Positions 35,411 to 46,809 of a DNA stretch of 64,000 bases are shown piece by piece. Position numbers and translations under genes: made by a program. The notes under the pieces are model-generated. The model was not told the DNA's origin, made no database searches, and saw only the letters and a list, made by a program, of their open reading frames with translations. This DNA comes from Malurus cyaneus samueli (lineage: Eukaryota > Chordata > Aves > Passeriformes > Maluridae). The stretch spans positions 58,122,506 through 58,186,505 of the forward strand of contig CM019214.1 in the NCBI GenBank assembly GCA_009741485.1, given 5' to 3'. Position 1 is the first letter of the stretch. Each line of letters starts with the position of its first letter.

Positions 35411-38400
35411 ATTCATGACCAGGGCTTATTTTGAGAGCTCTGTCACCCTTTCTTCCAAAAGTTTAAGCATGCTACTGCTATATGGTTTCCATTAAGGCAA
35501 AACTCTGTAGTCTGTGGACTACAATGAGCAGCCTTGATTTTTCTAAGATAGACTGTGGAGTATCTAGAGTAACATGAAGACATTTCAAATAAGAAGCAGA
35601 ACAGCCCTTTGACGTCACGTTTCTACAATCACTGAACAGACTGTTCTATTTGCAAGCCTCTAAAGATTTGGTGTTCAGACGATAAAGGGCACTGCTTTTT
35701 ATAATCTATTATTAACTGTCATGTGTGCATTGCTGCAGGAGATCTCTGAAGAGAAAGCAAAGCATGTTTTGGTGGTATGATGATGAAGTGCTTTTTTGTA
35801 CTGTTTACTAGAACAATTTCCCATTTTAACTATATCCAGCCAGTCTTCGTTTTGTGGTACAGGAACAAGACATAATAACCTACCTCTGGAGCTTAAAGAG
35901 ATGTCTTCAGATAAATATGCTTTTTTAAAGAATTTAAAAATCATAGTGGGAGCTCTTTAATTACCTGATTCTGTTTCTGTTACTTTAGGGGCTTTTTTTT
36001 TCAAATGCAACAGGAATTTCAGTCTATTTATTTCGTAATTATTGGATGACTACATGCAGCACTGCCATTTCAATTAGATTTTGATGGCTGATAAAACCAT
36101 TGTTGACAGCAAGTACACAAACAAATGAAGGGAAACCAGATTAGCAATGTTTGTGTCATTGCATTTAAATAAAACTAAATGTTCTGGCATAAATGTGATC
36201 AAATCTGAAGAGAAAAGAAAAAGAGTAAATGGCATGAGAGGGATGGGATCATGTCAGAGATAATAATCTTTCTTTAGACATATGGATTTTCTGAAGAAGA
36301 TTTATTTCCTTTGGAGACTTAATTTTAATTCCCACTTCTTTTTCAGATTAGAAACCCAAAAACATTTATATATCTCTTCTAACAAGAGTTTTGCAACAAG
36401 ACAGACTTCTTGAAATGCGAGAAAAGAAAGAAGATAGAAAAGATCTCAATGCAGATACCGAGAGCTCAACCCACTAGAATTGTTAAGGCAAGAAAAGCCA
36501 TTGTGATAAATTCCAAAGGTTAAGATATTCTGTCTATTCTAAAGATCAATATGAAGGCAAAAGGAGAGGATGAGTGTGATAACATCATTTAAGAATGATG
36601 ATATTCTTGCCAGATGAGAATCTGCATCAGGCAGATGTTTTTTTCAAGAGTAAAAAAAGAGGGGCATTGAAGCAGCTGTCTCTTGTGTCTCTCCGATTGA
36701 AATGAACGACAGACTTTGTATTCATTCAAATGTCTACAGCAAAAATACCTGAAACAAATGGACAAGAAAGAAACATTATACATGAAATACTCTGAATTAA
36801 ATTTGATGCAGAGGTCCTGCCACAGACTTAATGCAGTTCTCTGCACAGTATCAAAGCCCAATTTAAATCAGAGGTTTTTAGTTGTTACAGGGTTGTTTTT
36901 GTTTTTGTTTTTTTTTTTAATATTTCGCCAGGAATCAGAAGATTAAGCCTATTTTTCATTGAAATAAATTCATTTGAAGGATTTGCATGTTTTCACTGAT
37001 AGAGAAATCTTACATTTCTTGGTGACAGTCTACATAAAAATCTGAGACAGCTTAGAAAAATAATTTCCTTTGTTTATATCTCACACAATTTTATTAATTC
37101 CTTGGGTTCTATACTTTTTTCTTCACACATTTTCTGTGTATCATTATCCTGTTTCTTGCCCTTCTTCCATAAGACAACATGGACTTTTCACTTCACATCC
37201 AAAAGGGATCTTATTCTTTGTCTTACTCAGGTCTGCACTTTAGTTCACAGATCAAGCCAAACGCAGTTCAGAGTTACAATCTGTAGATGTGCCTCCTTAG
37301 AAATCACTGTAACATAGCTTTGGGGAGCATTAAAGAGAAAATACACTGACTTACATAACTCACTAGCACATAGTGTGAGTCTATGTGCATGATAAAATGA
37401 TCAAAACTCTTGAAATTGCCTGCAATTCCACCACAAATTTCAGAGTCTTCATTTGAGAACCATGGATGCAGTCTGCTAAAATGCAAACAGGAAGGACCAC
37501 TGAAGCCTTCCAGCAAAATTAACATGCCAGGTCTATTACAGCTACAGGTGTTCCAAGAGTAGCCAAACAGAGACAGAAGAGCTCACTCAAGGAGCACATC
37601 ACAGCCCTCTTCTGGCCTGCTAGAGCTGGTTCAGACTGTGCCCTAGGAACCAGCCATCCTCGAAACGTGCTAAAAACACGTGCCTTTGGTTGTCAACAGC
37701 ATCATGGTGCTGCAGCTCAGATCAGAGCAGCCAGTGAGAATTTCTGTTGCAGAAGTATTACATGCCTTTGAGGCAAGGAGCAAACAGTGCAGATACTGAA
37801 TTAGTGGAGAGGAAAAAGGTGGTTGTGATTAGCTTTGACCTTGAAAAGAATCTTAAAGTATGGATGACTCCAAGGGTAACTGCAGAGGAAGGGTAGAAAG
37901 GAGGGGGGGGCAGCTTCTGAAGGACATCCCAATCCACTTTATGAGATAATAATAGCATAGATATCCGCAATTTATCAGGTATCATCAGAATCTACAGCCA
38001 ACCTTTCTCCTTGACCTTTGAATTGCTATTAAAGTTCTAAATCAGTTTTGAAATTTCAAATGCAATCTTAAACAAATTATTTCTTTCATGCTTACCATTG
38101 CTATTATTAGATTTAAAAGTAACAAAAAATGTATATTTTTTTTTAAATACGAAGGAAAACAAAATCCTCTCTATAGTACATTACATCAAATGGTCAAATT
38201 CAAAACAGCAAAACAGCTCATCCTAAAGCTAAAATACAGTAAATCAACAATGGAGCAGAATTACTGCAACACACGGAGTGGGTTTTTTTTCCTCCTTTTT
38301 AAATTTAATATAACTGAGTTTACTAAATGATTTATGGGTCTGGGAGTCCTGCCTCTCTTATCCTTTCAAGAACAATCACAGTAGGCTGGAATGGTTTGAA

Positions 38401-39186
38401 AGGCTGAGCTAAGGGAGAATCTGCATCCTTATCCCTATAACACTCTGGTGCTCACTGAACTGTTTTCTCAGACTTCTATTTGCAACAAAACTGCTGATCT
38501 CAAAACAGCTGCATTATTTCTGTTTTAGTGCTCAATCTGTAACGAGAGAAAAACATGAGAGATTAATGAGATCTTTTTCTTCTCATGTTACTCCGTTTAT
38601 CTCATAAAATCTATTTTTCAAGGTTTTCTTTCCAGATCTGCCTGATATCTCTCTGTATCCTCCAGCAGCCCTCTTCAATTTCTCATTTTCTTTTCCAGTG
38701 CTTCATCTCCAGCTTCTCAAATTACCATGTTATGGGGAAAAAGGTAATAATTAGTCTCACTTTTCCTGATAGATTCCTCATAGTAACAAGTATCCAACTA
38801 CAAACTAAAGATGAAGTAAAAAATAGAAGAATCCTGCTGGCACTAAGGAAATTCTTATGTCAGTAAATTGGGTTTTTTAGCTACTCAGGAAAACAGTGTA
38901 AGTCAATGGAGTTAAATATGAAAATCTCTTCAAAAACTCTTAGATCTATAAAGGACATCACAACATGAACTTTAAAACAAAAAAATAGTAATATACAGTC
39001 ATTCTATTCCCTTTTTATTATTATTCTGTTATACTGAAAATTGATGGCATTGCGGAATTCTACTAACCACTGTGATTATCCATAGTTCATATATTCCTAT
39101 GAGGTAAATATCAATGAATCTTAGTGCATTATGGCACAGTGAAGCTCCTATGCTACAGTAAATAAGGAAACAGTACTTTAAAACAA

Positions 39187-39206
39187 CACACACACACACA
39201 CACACA
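39187..39206. repeat. (CA)10 microsatellite
   Basis: Ten perfect CA units followed by AAACAAACACAAAG. It gives the Cys/Val run in the minus frame 39029-39358, which is not a gene. Confidence 0.95.
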
Positions 39207-40537
39207 AAACAAACACAAAGCCAAACCAACAGCAAGCAAAACAGCAGCTCCAGTCTGAAACACAATATGTTTGTATAAAGCTGTCTGTGGTCCCCTCTCA
39301 AAGCACAGAAGAAATTCCCAGATGCTATGATCATTACATGAATTTCAGCGGCTGCCATTTCAAATCCAGTAAGAGTTCTCTTGATCTAACTTTCAATCAC
39401 AAATATCCATGGCATCTCAGGCATGAATTATACAAGTATATGCATCTTCCTAGATCAAAAAACTTCAGATAATTTTCTGCTTGAAAGAAAGGAGTGAGAA
39501 TAAGATGTGACAAAAGCTAGTCACATCAATTAATGATCTTCTGGGATATACTCACGTATTGCCCGGGTGAGGGCTGTATCAGAGGCTGGCTAGAATAGAG
39601 CAGAAAATTTTAATGTAAGTAATTACATACAAACCAGATTCTCTGCTGCAGTTTTTCAATTAGATACAACATTCCTCTCTACCTACTCTCCATTATGAAT
39701 TTTTGTAATGATGCTCAGTGTTGTTAAGTATTTACTGAATTTGTCATACAGATGTGACTATGTGTCTGCCCTCTGTCAAGTTATTTTATGTGTTCATTTT
39801 ATGACATGTATTTTTAATCTTTCTGCATGAAAAATGTGTTTATATGTGCAAGTCATTATCATTCCATCTATATTTAGGATGCCTAAAAATAAAAATAGCT
39901 TGAGATAGATTTTTGAGATATGTTATCTGTATAGATTTTCTTGGAAAGCTGAGAAATTGTGAAAGTCATTTAAAAGAACTGTCACAAACTGCATTCTATC
40001 TTCCCAATACATTTCAGGAGCCATTTTGGTAAATTAAACCAGCCTCTAATGACATAAGAGGTTCAATCTATAAAATCCAAGAAGGGCTTTGATTTTGATT
40101 ACAGTGCGGGCAAATCACAAACAAGAATACTTATTTGTTGGCAGAAGAATTCTAGATTTTAAGTGAGGTAGCCTCAGTATGGTTAGAATCTCCGTCTATG
40201 CTTCTTCACCCAAGTATGTGTCAGTGCTGTTTTATTTCAACAGTCAAATGAAATTATTCTGGCACTTCAGTTGCGCATCTAAAATTGCTTCTGTGAACTC
40301 TTCCCTCAAAAGAAAATTAAGGAGAGTTTTAGGTGTGAGGAAACCTCAGTTGCCACTATTTGAGTTTCATATGAATTAGTGTATTTCATTTATTTCATTC
40401 GCTGAAACAAAATGGTTTTGTTTTCTTTGGTGTCACTCAGAAGCCTAGAATTCAATTCTGAAGAAACACTGAGACAGAAACTGTATTAGCCTGCTGTAAA
40501 ATACTTACTGAAACTACTTCTGTGTTTATGTCAACAG

Positions 40538-40621
40538 AGAAAAAAAGATGCACTAGAGATCACACACACAGCAACAGGAACAGAAGAAGGATGGAAACCT
40601 GTGGTTCAACTGTCCCCCTAG
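40538..40621 (+). other. Candidate small exon (84 nt)
   Basis: Bounded by TTTATGTCAACAG (AG at 40536-40537) and a near-perfect donor CCTAG|GTGAGTAAA (GT at 40622). The length is a multiple of three. One frame is open throughout; another is open until a TAG formed by its last three bases. The acceptor's pyrimidine tract is weak. Nothing in the short translation identifies a family. Low-confidence exon call. Confidence 0.22.
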
Positions 40622-41158
40622 GTGAGTAAAATTTTATTACAGATATCTCACACAGCAACTGTACAGCTCGCCCCAGTTGGCACCAGCAAAATCTTGGCTT
40701 GTAAGGCATATAATTCCTGTCTTCTCTAGAAGTATGTGCAGCTTTAGAAGCCTACAAAGCCTTTGAATGTCAACACAAAAGCTTCTGGGAGTTTCTTGTG
40801 ATAGCTGATTAGGAGACAAGTAAAATGAAAATCCTTATTTTATTACTAAGTGTGATGCTTAAAAATATATGAACTCAGGGGTGATTTTATTAGGTGCATG
40901 TATTTTCTTTTTTATTTTTCTGGGTTTTTTTTCTATTAGAGCATGTTAATTGTTATATGTTTTCTTCTATACTTGGCAAATATTATATAGGGGCAAATTA
41001 AACTTGGTTTCCATGCCAAAAAGGAGAAAAGATAGTGGTATATTTTTACCTATCTTATGCTGGATGGCAAGGGAGCCCATGGCAGCAGAGCTGGCCATCC
41101 TGGTGAAGTGGACTTTAAACAGACCCACAGGAGGGATTCAAATGGGCAACCCCATTGC
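40622..41158. other. Unique sequence ending in a GC-richer block
   Basis: 41040-41157 is GC-richer and lies in an open plus frame (40950-41342) that passes through the poly-A into the CR1 fragment. The block (MAREPMAAELAILVKW, then RPTGGIQMGNPIA) is not recognised. It may be unassigned CR1 or another retro-inserted sequence. Confidence 0.45.
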
Positions 41159-41182
41159 AAAAAAAAAAAAAAAAAAAAAAAA
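41159..41182. repeat. Poly-A tract (24)
   Basis: Twenty-four A followed by CAAACAAAACAACAAAAC. It follows a GC-richer block and precedes a CR1 3' end by about 40 bp. It may be the tail of a retro-inserted sequence, but no source gene is recognised. Confidence 0.95.
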
Positions 41183-41224
41183 CAAACAAAACAACAAAAC
41201 ATATTCATATTGTGAGTCTTTTTT

Positions 41225-41499
41225 TATAAAGAGTGATGTGGAAAAGGTGGTATGTAATGGGTACAAGTTCCTCCTGGGGAGATTCCAGTTCAACGCAAGT
41301 GGAATATTTTTCACAGTAAGAACAATCAGCTATTGGAATTAACTCTGAAAGGAAGAAGTGGACTTCCCAACACTGGATACTTTTAAGATTCAGCTGGATA
41401 GGGTGCTGGGCCATCCTCTCTGGACCACGCTTTTGCCAAAAGACTTGGACTAGATGATCGTTGGTGTCACTTTCAACCTGGTGTTCTATGGTTCTCTGA
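41225..41499 (+). mobile_element. CR1 LINE 3' end
   Basis: A short plus-strand CR1 3' fragment. The translated part includes FNASGIFFTVRTISYWN, the end of the RT ORF. It is followed by GATTCAGCTGGATAGGGTGC, TGGACTAGATGATCGTTGG and the tail CAACCTGGTGTTCTATGGTTC. This is a third CR1 3'-UTR subtype in the window. It lies 40 bp after a 24-nt poly-A tract (41159-41182) and a GC-richer block (41040-41157) that shares its open frame. Whether that upstream block belongs to the same CR1 copy is not clear. Confidence 0.85.
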
Positions 41500-43027
41500 T
41501 TATCCCACATAATTAAAAACCAATCAGAATTGTTAGATGTATGGAATGGCCTTCTTTGCTCTCCCAGGACACCAGGAGTCCTAAAGAAATAGATGTGAAG
41601 AAGATGGGGATATGACTAACTTCCCCCACAAAAATGAATCCTGTCTGAGTGAAGGCAATAGTCACTTTTAAAGATGTTGCAGTTCTAACTACTTATTCTA
41701 TGCATACACTGAAAATTATGAAGAGTTTTGCAGAAAAACTTCAAGCATTTCTCATGGCTTGGCTGGGTCAGTTTGTTTTTTTTCAGATTCTGTTAAAACA
41801 GAGTCGCAGTGACATTAGCAGAAACTAGGAAGAGGTAAAAGTAAATTAATGGGAACGTGGGAGGAAAGAATTTCATCATGCTTTTGACGAGAATGCCTTT
41901 GGCACTGTACAATAATTAGTACAAATTTGCTACATTGCCAAAAAAATGTCCTGACTCAAATTATAAAGCTCTGGTATATTTTGCTTGTGTCTTCATTTTC
42001 ATGTTAACATTTTGTTGATAACAGACAAGATAACAGTAAGTAAGATTATAAAGACAAATTTAAATAATATACAATATGTACAGTGACCTCAGCCTTTCAT
42101 GCTTGGACAGGATGTTTATTAGAGGAATGAATGAGTGACTCCATAGTATTAGCACACCAGCAGTAGGACACAAGCAAAAGATGGTCCTTCATTATAAAGG
42201 CAAAAGTTATGCTAGCAGCACTCTATCTTACCCACTGCAATATCAAGATTATTACAGAAAGTAATATACAGCTTGCTGTTTTGTTCTAATATTTTTTGAA
42301 GTACTTTCAATGGCACCTTAGAATCTCTTGAGTGTAATTTATAAAATGATTCCAAAGAGACTGAAGCTTTCACTTTCCATTGAAAAGAAATAAGGCTCTA
42401 AGGTGCTGCAAGGTGCTCCTTAGCATTCTGCTTCTGGTAGATAAATCTGAGAAAATTTTTTTCCTGTGGCAATTGTAACACTGAGAGGAAAGCTCCTCAC
42501 TGGGAAATTATGAGGAATCTTAGCCAAGGCAAAATTGATGCTTCATGGTGGGTACATGCTCAGAGTCAAATTCTTCCTGAGCAATGGGATTTCTCACTTA
42601 GATGCAGCTGCCAAAGAAACACACATGAAACTGAAGTTTGAATTCAGAGTTAAAGAGAAATAATCATTATTAGAGAGATTAAACTCTCCATTGAAATGAC
42701 ATTCAGAACAACTGGCCTAAATTTTTTTGAAGGGGAGAAGATGCTTTAGGTATCAAGTGTGTTGGCTCTGCAGGGTAGCATCTGTCTCAGACAAAATATT
42801 TAACTTCTCCCTGTCTGAAGTGACATGAGTAACATCGGCTTGCAAGAATTTTGACCTTTGACTTTGTGTCTGAAGAACTTTGAATTAGAAGACCTAAGCA
42901 AGTTGAAGTGAACTGCAGTGAGGCTGACGATCACAGAAAGATTTGAAAATAAAAAGATTTTTAATTTCTGAGTATATGGGACTTTACTTTCATGGGAGTC
43001 AGTAAAAACCCTCTTGCCTTCCAAAAT

Positions 43028-43048
43028 AAAAAAAAAAAAAAAAAAAAA
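43028..43048. repeat. Poly-A tract (21)
   Basis: Preceded by CCTTCCAAAAT, making an accidental AATAAA at its edge. The upstream sequence shows no recognisable mRNA. Confidence 0.95.
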
Positions 43049-45442
43049 GCACAATTGTGAAAATAATGTCCATTTTAGAAAATTATATGACAGGAGTAAA
43101 AATGTTATTAAAAGAAAACACAGAAAAATTGGATGAAACAAAAGGATGGTGACTGAATTAGAACTGTTAACTGCATATACACCTCCCCAGGCAAGCTTAC
43201 AGGACTGCCAAGCACCCGGACCACAGTGATGCTGCAATGGGATGGGTGCAATATTACACTATTATATTATTGATCTGATGAATAGTTCTGAGAGAAAAGT
43301 AGGTTGTCCATTTTAAAAAAGCTTTCCTTAGTCTGGAGGAAAATGCTGTTTTCTGCTTTTTAGGTTTTGCTTTTTCTTGGTCACTAAACAATAGCTACAG
43401 AACAAACTAAGAGGAGGAACCAAAGAACAGAATTTCTTTCAGTATGTTCTCTGAAAACAAATGGAAACCCAGCTTTCTTTCTAGTACTCCCTGTCTTTTT
43501 TTATTGCTCTATCAATCTTCTGTGTTCCAGTTTTGCCATTCACTCGTCTACCTTCTTAGCACTTTGATTTCATGTTAAAATCAATGCCGAACCAACAGAA
43601 AAACATTTGCCTGTAACAGACTGGCAAAAATAAAAACAAAACAAGCAAAAAGCAAATATTTTCAAAAGCCTAGAGACACTGTGATGGTAGCAGTAGTCTT
43701 GTCACACATCCTTCACGTCTCTTAGCAAATTAATGGCCATCCATCTTTATAATCCACTTTCTTCTTATCTTCTGCTGTTTTTTCTTTCTTCATCCATGTA
43801 TATATCATGTATTCTCCTAAGAGGAAATGTCAGATTTTAAAACAAACAAAAAAAACCACAAAAACATAGGAACAGCCAATTTAAATTAACTATTATTTTC
43901 TTCAAAATGGGAGTCAAAAAAACCCCTATTTTTCCTAAGTATGTACTAGACAGAGTTTCTATGTACTAAAACAAAGCAATATAATGAATATTTATTCATT
44001 TCTTATATCTTCAATATAATATTAATGATAATTGTATATGTCAAGTATAATTTTCACTTGATAACAAGTCAAATAATATCAGTCTTGCTTGATATAGACC
44101 ACTAACAATCAACAAACAAAAGGAGCTTTAGAGGCAAAGACATGGAAAATCCTCGGTACTATTAGAAACCATTTCACAGAGAGGTTTATCAACAGATAGA
44201 GTATGACATTTTCATTAACTGAATGATCACTCGGTCAGTCCAAATCTGCTGAGGTTTATGGAAATAGCTGAGTTACAAGAAGTTGGCTTACAGCTTAATG
44301 CAAGTCACAGCACAATGACTCTTACATTATCATTGCATCATTTCATTTACAAGTCACTCTAATTGACTTTAATAGGTTTTGGATCAGAGCAAACACACAG
44401 ACAAAAAGATTGATTATACAAAACCAGAATGTTTTTATTAAACTTGCCTCAAGAACACACAATCTCAAAAAAATCTCTATATCAGCAGTGAGAGGCTTTA
44501 GGAATTTGTGGCGGCCAGCACAGAGACATTTTGCTAGCTTCAGTTTAATTTTGAAAAGATAAGATTTCCAAAATCTTCTTTTTAAGATGGGTTCAAACAT
44601 AGAATCTGTCTCATTGACCACCCTCTGTTCATGCTGACCACTAAAAACTAACTAGTTATTTGATGCAGTAGCCATCATTTTAATTGCACCATAATGTTAG
44701 AAAAATATGCCAAATCTTATGATATTTTTTACTATTTTTTTTTTATATGACTTATAAGGAGAAAAGGAAAACAGAGGGTTGGATTATGTCATCAGCACCA
44801 ATTGATATAAAAAAGCAGGAGTTTCCTGCATGTCATAGGCAGTCCACAAGCTACAGTTTAGGAAACTCTTCAAGCTGATCCCATGCTATAAAGCATCATT
44901 GCTTTGCTTCATTAGAGGAAGTGGATGTAAATCACAGAAAAAGCACTGCACGCTGTTTTCTGAAAGAAAATAGAAAAAAAAAAAAAAAAACGCAACAAAC
45001 AAAATGTTTCAGCCATTCTGAGAATCGAAAATCACCAGTATGTACAGTTTTGTCACACAGTAAGTAGGAGTCTGTGAAGAAATTTAGATCTTCATAGCCT
45101 AATTTACAAATTATTCTCTGCATTTATCTAAAAGACATGTACGGATGCCTGCCTGAATTCTTCTGTAGCATCAGTTCTGTGGAGGTCCAAGGACTAAATT
45201 TGCATCCATCCATATTATGTGGAAACTATAACTCCAAGGACTGTCCATGTTAGCATTTTTCTGTCATGCAAAAGCAATCTGGAATTAGAGTGATTGCTGC
45301 ACCAAAACCTTCTTTCAGTCATAGTCTCACATACACTAAATGCTAGGACTACAGTCTATATTTTGGCCCTCCTTTGTCTACCCTTGCAATTTTATTTTTC
45401 TTGCACTGTTATTTTTCTGTTAAGAAAAATAACTTCATAGAA

Positions 45443-45468
45443 TTTTTTTTTTTTTTTTTTTTTTTTTT
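45443..45468. repeat. Poly-T tract (26)
   Basis: Preceded by CATAGAA, which resembles one reverse-complement CR1 tail unit. The sequence after it shows no CR1 3' UTR. Confidence 0.95.
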
Positions 45469-46302
45469 GATAGAGTAAATAGGTTCTTGTTTATTGATCT
45501 TGAACACATGACAGTAGCTGATCTTGGAACAATAATTCCAGTTTGGGTTTTGACATAAGTTTTTTTGGGCCTATTCTGCTTGTGCAAACTCAAGTCATGT
45601 ATTGATAAACTCAGAATACATTCCTCTCTTCCTCTGCTCCACCTTTTCCCTCCTCTTTACATAATTGTTTTCAGTCTGTCAAGGATTTTTACTCCTATTT
45701 CTTAAGGTTTCTTTTTTTTTCTTTTTCATTGTGCTCTTCAACTTCTCTGATTTTTAAAGACAAGAGCAATGAAATGAGATATATAATCAAGACAGTTTTC
45801 ACTTCACTTGTTTCTCTAAAAGACATTTTAAAAGATATTTTGATGAAGGGGAAAAACAGCCCTACTATGTAATGATCTTTTCTATAGTGATCCACCCACA
45901 GGAACATTTTAATATGTAAATCACATTATTGTCTCACACATGACAATCTGATGGATTTTAAATTCCTCATTTGTTAAAATATAATGAACAGCACTTTTGC
46001 TGGTTTTATTAATGCAATAGCACTTTGTTCACCCAAAATGGTGTAGTTGTTCCAAGCTACATAAGGTGATACTATTACTGAATCATTTGAGACCTGGCAA
46101 ATATAAATACAAAGGAGCTTATTTTCACAGAAATACTCTCTTACCCCATGCTGGCAGCAAAGAGGTGCAGCAACATTTTCATGTCAGCAAGCAGGTGTTC
46201 TCTGGCCAGCCCAGGAAAATAATAATCCCCTTACTAAAACATACACAAATAAGTAAATATGCACAAACACATCTATTCTCATTGACGATGTTTTTAGAAG
46301 CC

Positions 46303-46325
46303 AAAAAAAAAAAAAAAAAAAAAAA
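46303..46325. repeat. Poly-A tract (23)
   Basis: Followed by CCAAACAAAACC. It yields the Phe/Lys-rich frames that overlap here on both strands. Confidence 0.95.
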
Positions 46326-46790
46326 CCAAACAAAACCAGACAAAGCTTTATGGACTGATGAATAGGCATCAAAGCTGTGACAAATTAAACAAACTCCTCT
46401 CCTTACACACTGCTTTCCCTTAACAATGCCCAGGTATATATAAGCAAACACAAAGAGAATTAATCTAAAGAAGAGATAAAAATAACTAGAGCATGTTTTT
46501 GAAGGATGTTGTAAATATACTTTGGCATGCATTTATTTGGATGGCATTTTCTTTGCCCTCTTTGTGTCCTCTGGAGAGCATACAGCATATTCTTTTCTAA
46601 AGATGTAAACATGAAAAACACAGCCTCAAAATTGTGTGCATGCTATATTGTGCTCTGAAAAATCCAACTCTACTATAAAGGGCAGAAGCCTCTATACTGC
46701 TACTATCAGCAGAAATGAAGGGGTACAGAGTCAGAACAAGTCCCTTATTGACCTTATATTGTCTAAACCTTCAAACACTAACAAACAAAG

Positions 46791-46809
46791 CAAAACAAAA
46801 CAAAACAAA
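46791..46809. repeat. (CAAAA)n microsatellite
   Basis: About four CAAAA units before GCCCTTCC. Short. Confidence 0.9.

Larger units (their letters stand above)
34774..40537. other. Unique sequence with conserved-element-like stretch
   Basis: 34800-35260 is dense in homeodomain-like ATTA/TAAT cores and has ACAATGG (SOX-like), with no repeat or frame explaining it; it looks like a conserved non-coding element by composition only. 37560-37760 is locally GC-richer without a recognised feature. Otherwise empty. Confidence 0.5.

Noticed and set aside
43023..43048. AATAAA plus poly-A as the end of a processed pseudogene
   Set aside because: The AATAAA is formed by the edge of the A-run and no mRNA-like sequence precedes it.
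45436..45468. CATAGAA followed by poly-T, as a reverse CR1 tail
   Set aside because: No CR1 3' UTR follows; one octamer unit is too little.
46179..46532. Minus frames with long Phe runs
   Set aside because: Read through the 23-base poly-A tract; no conserved domain.
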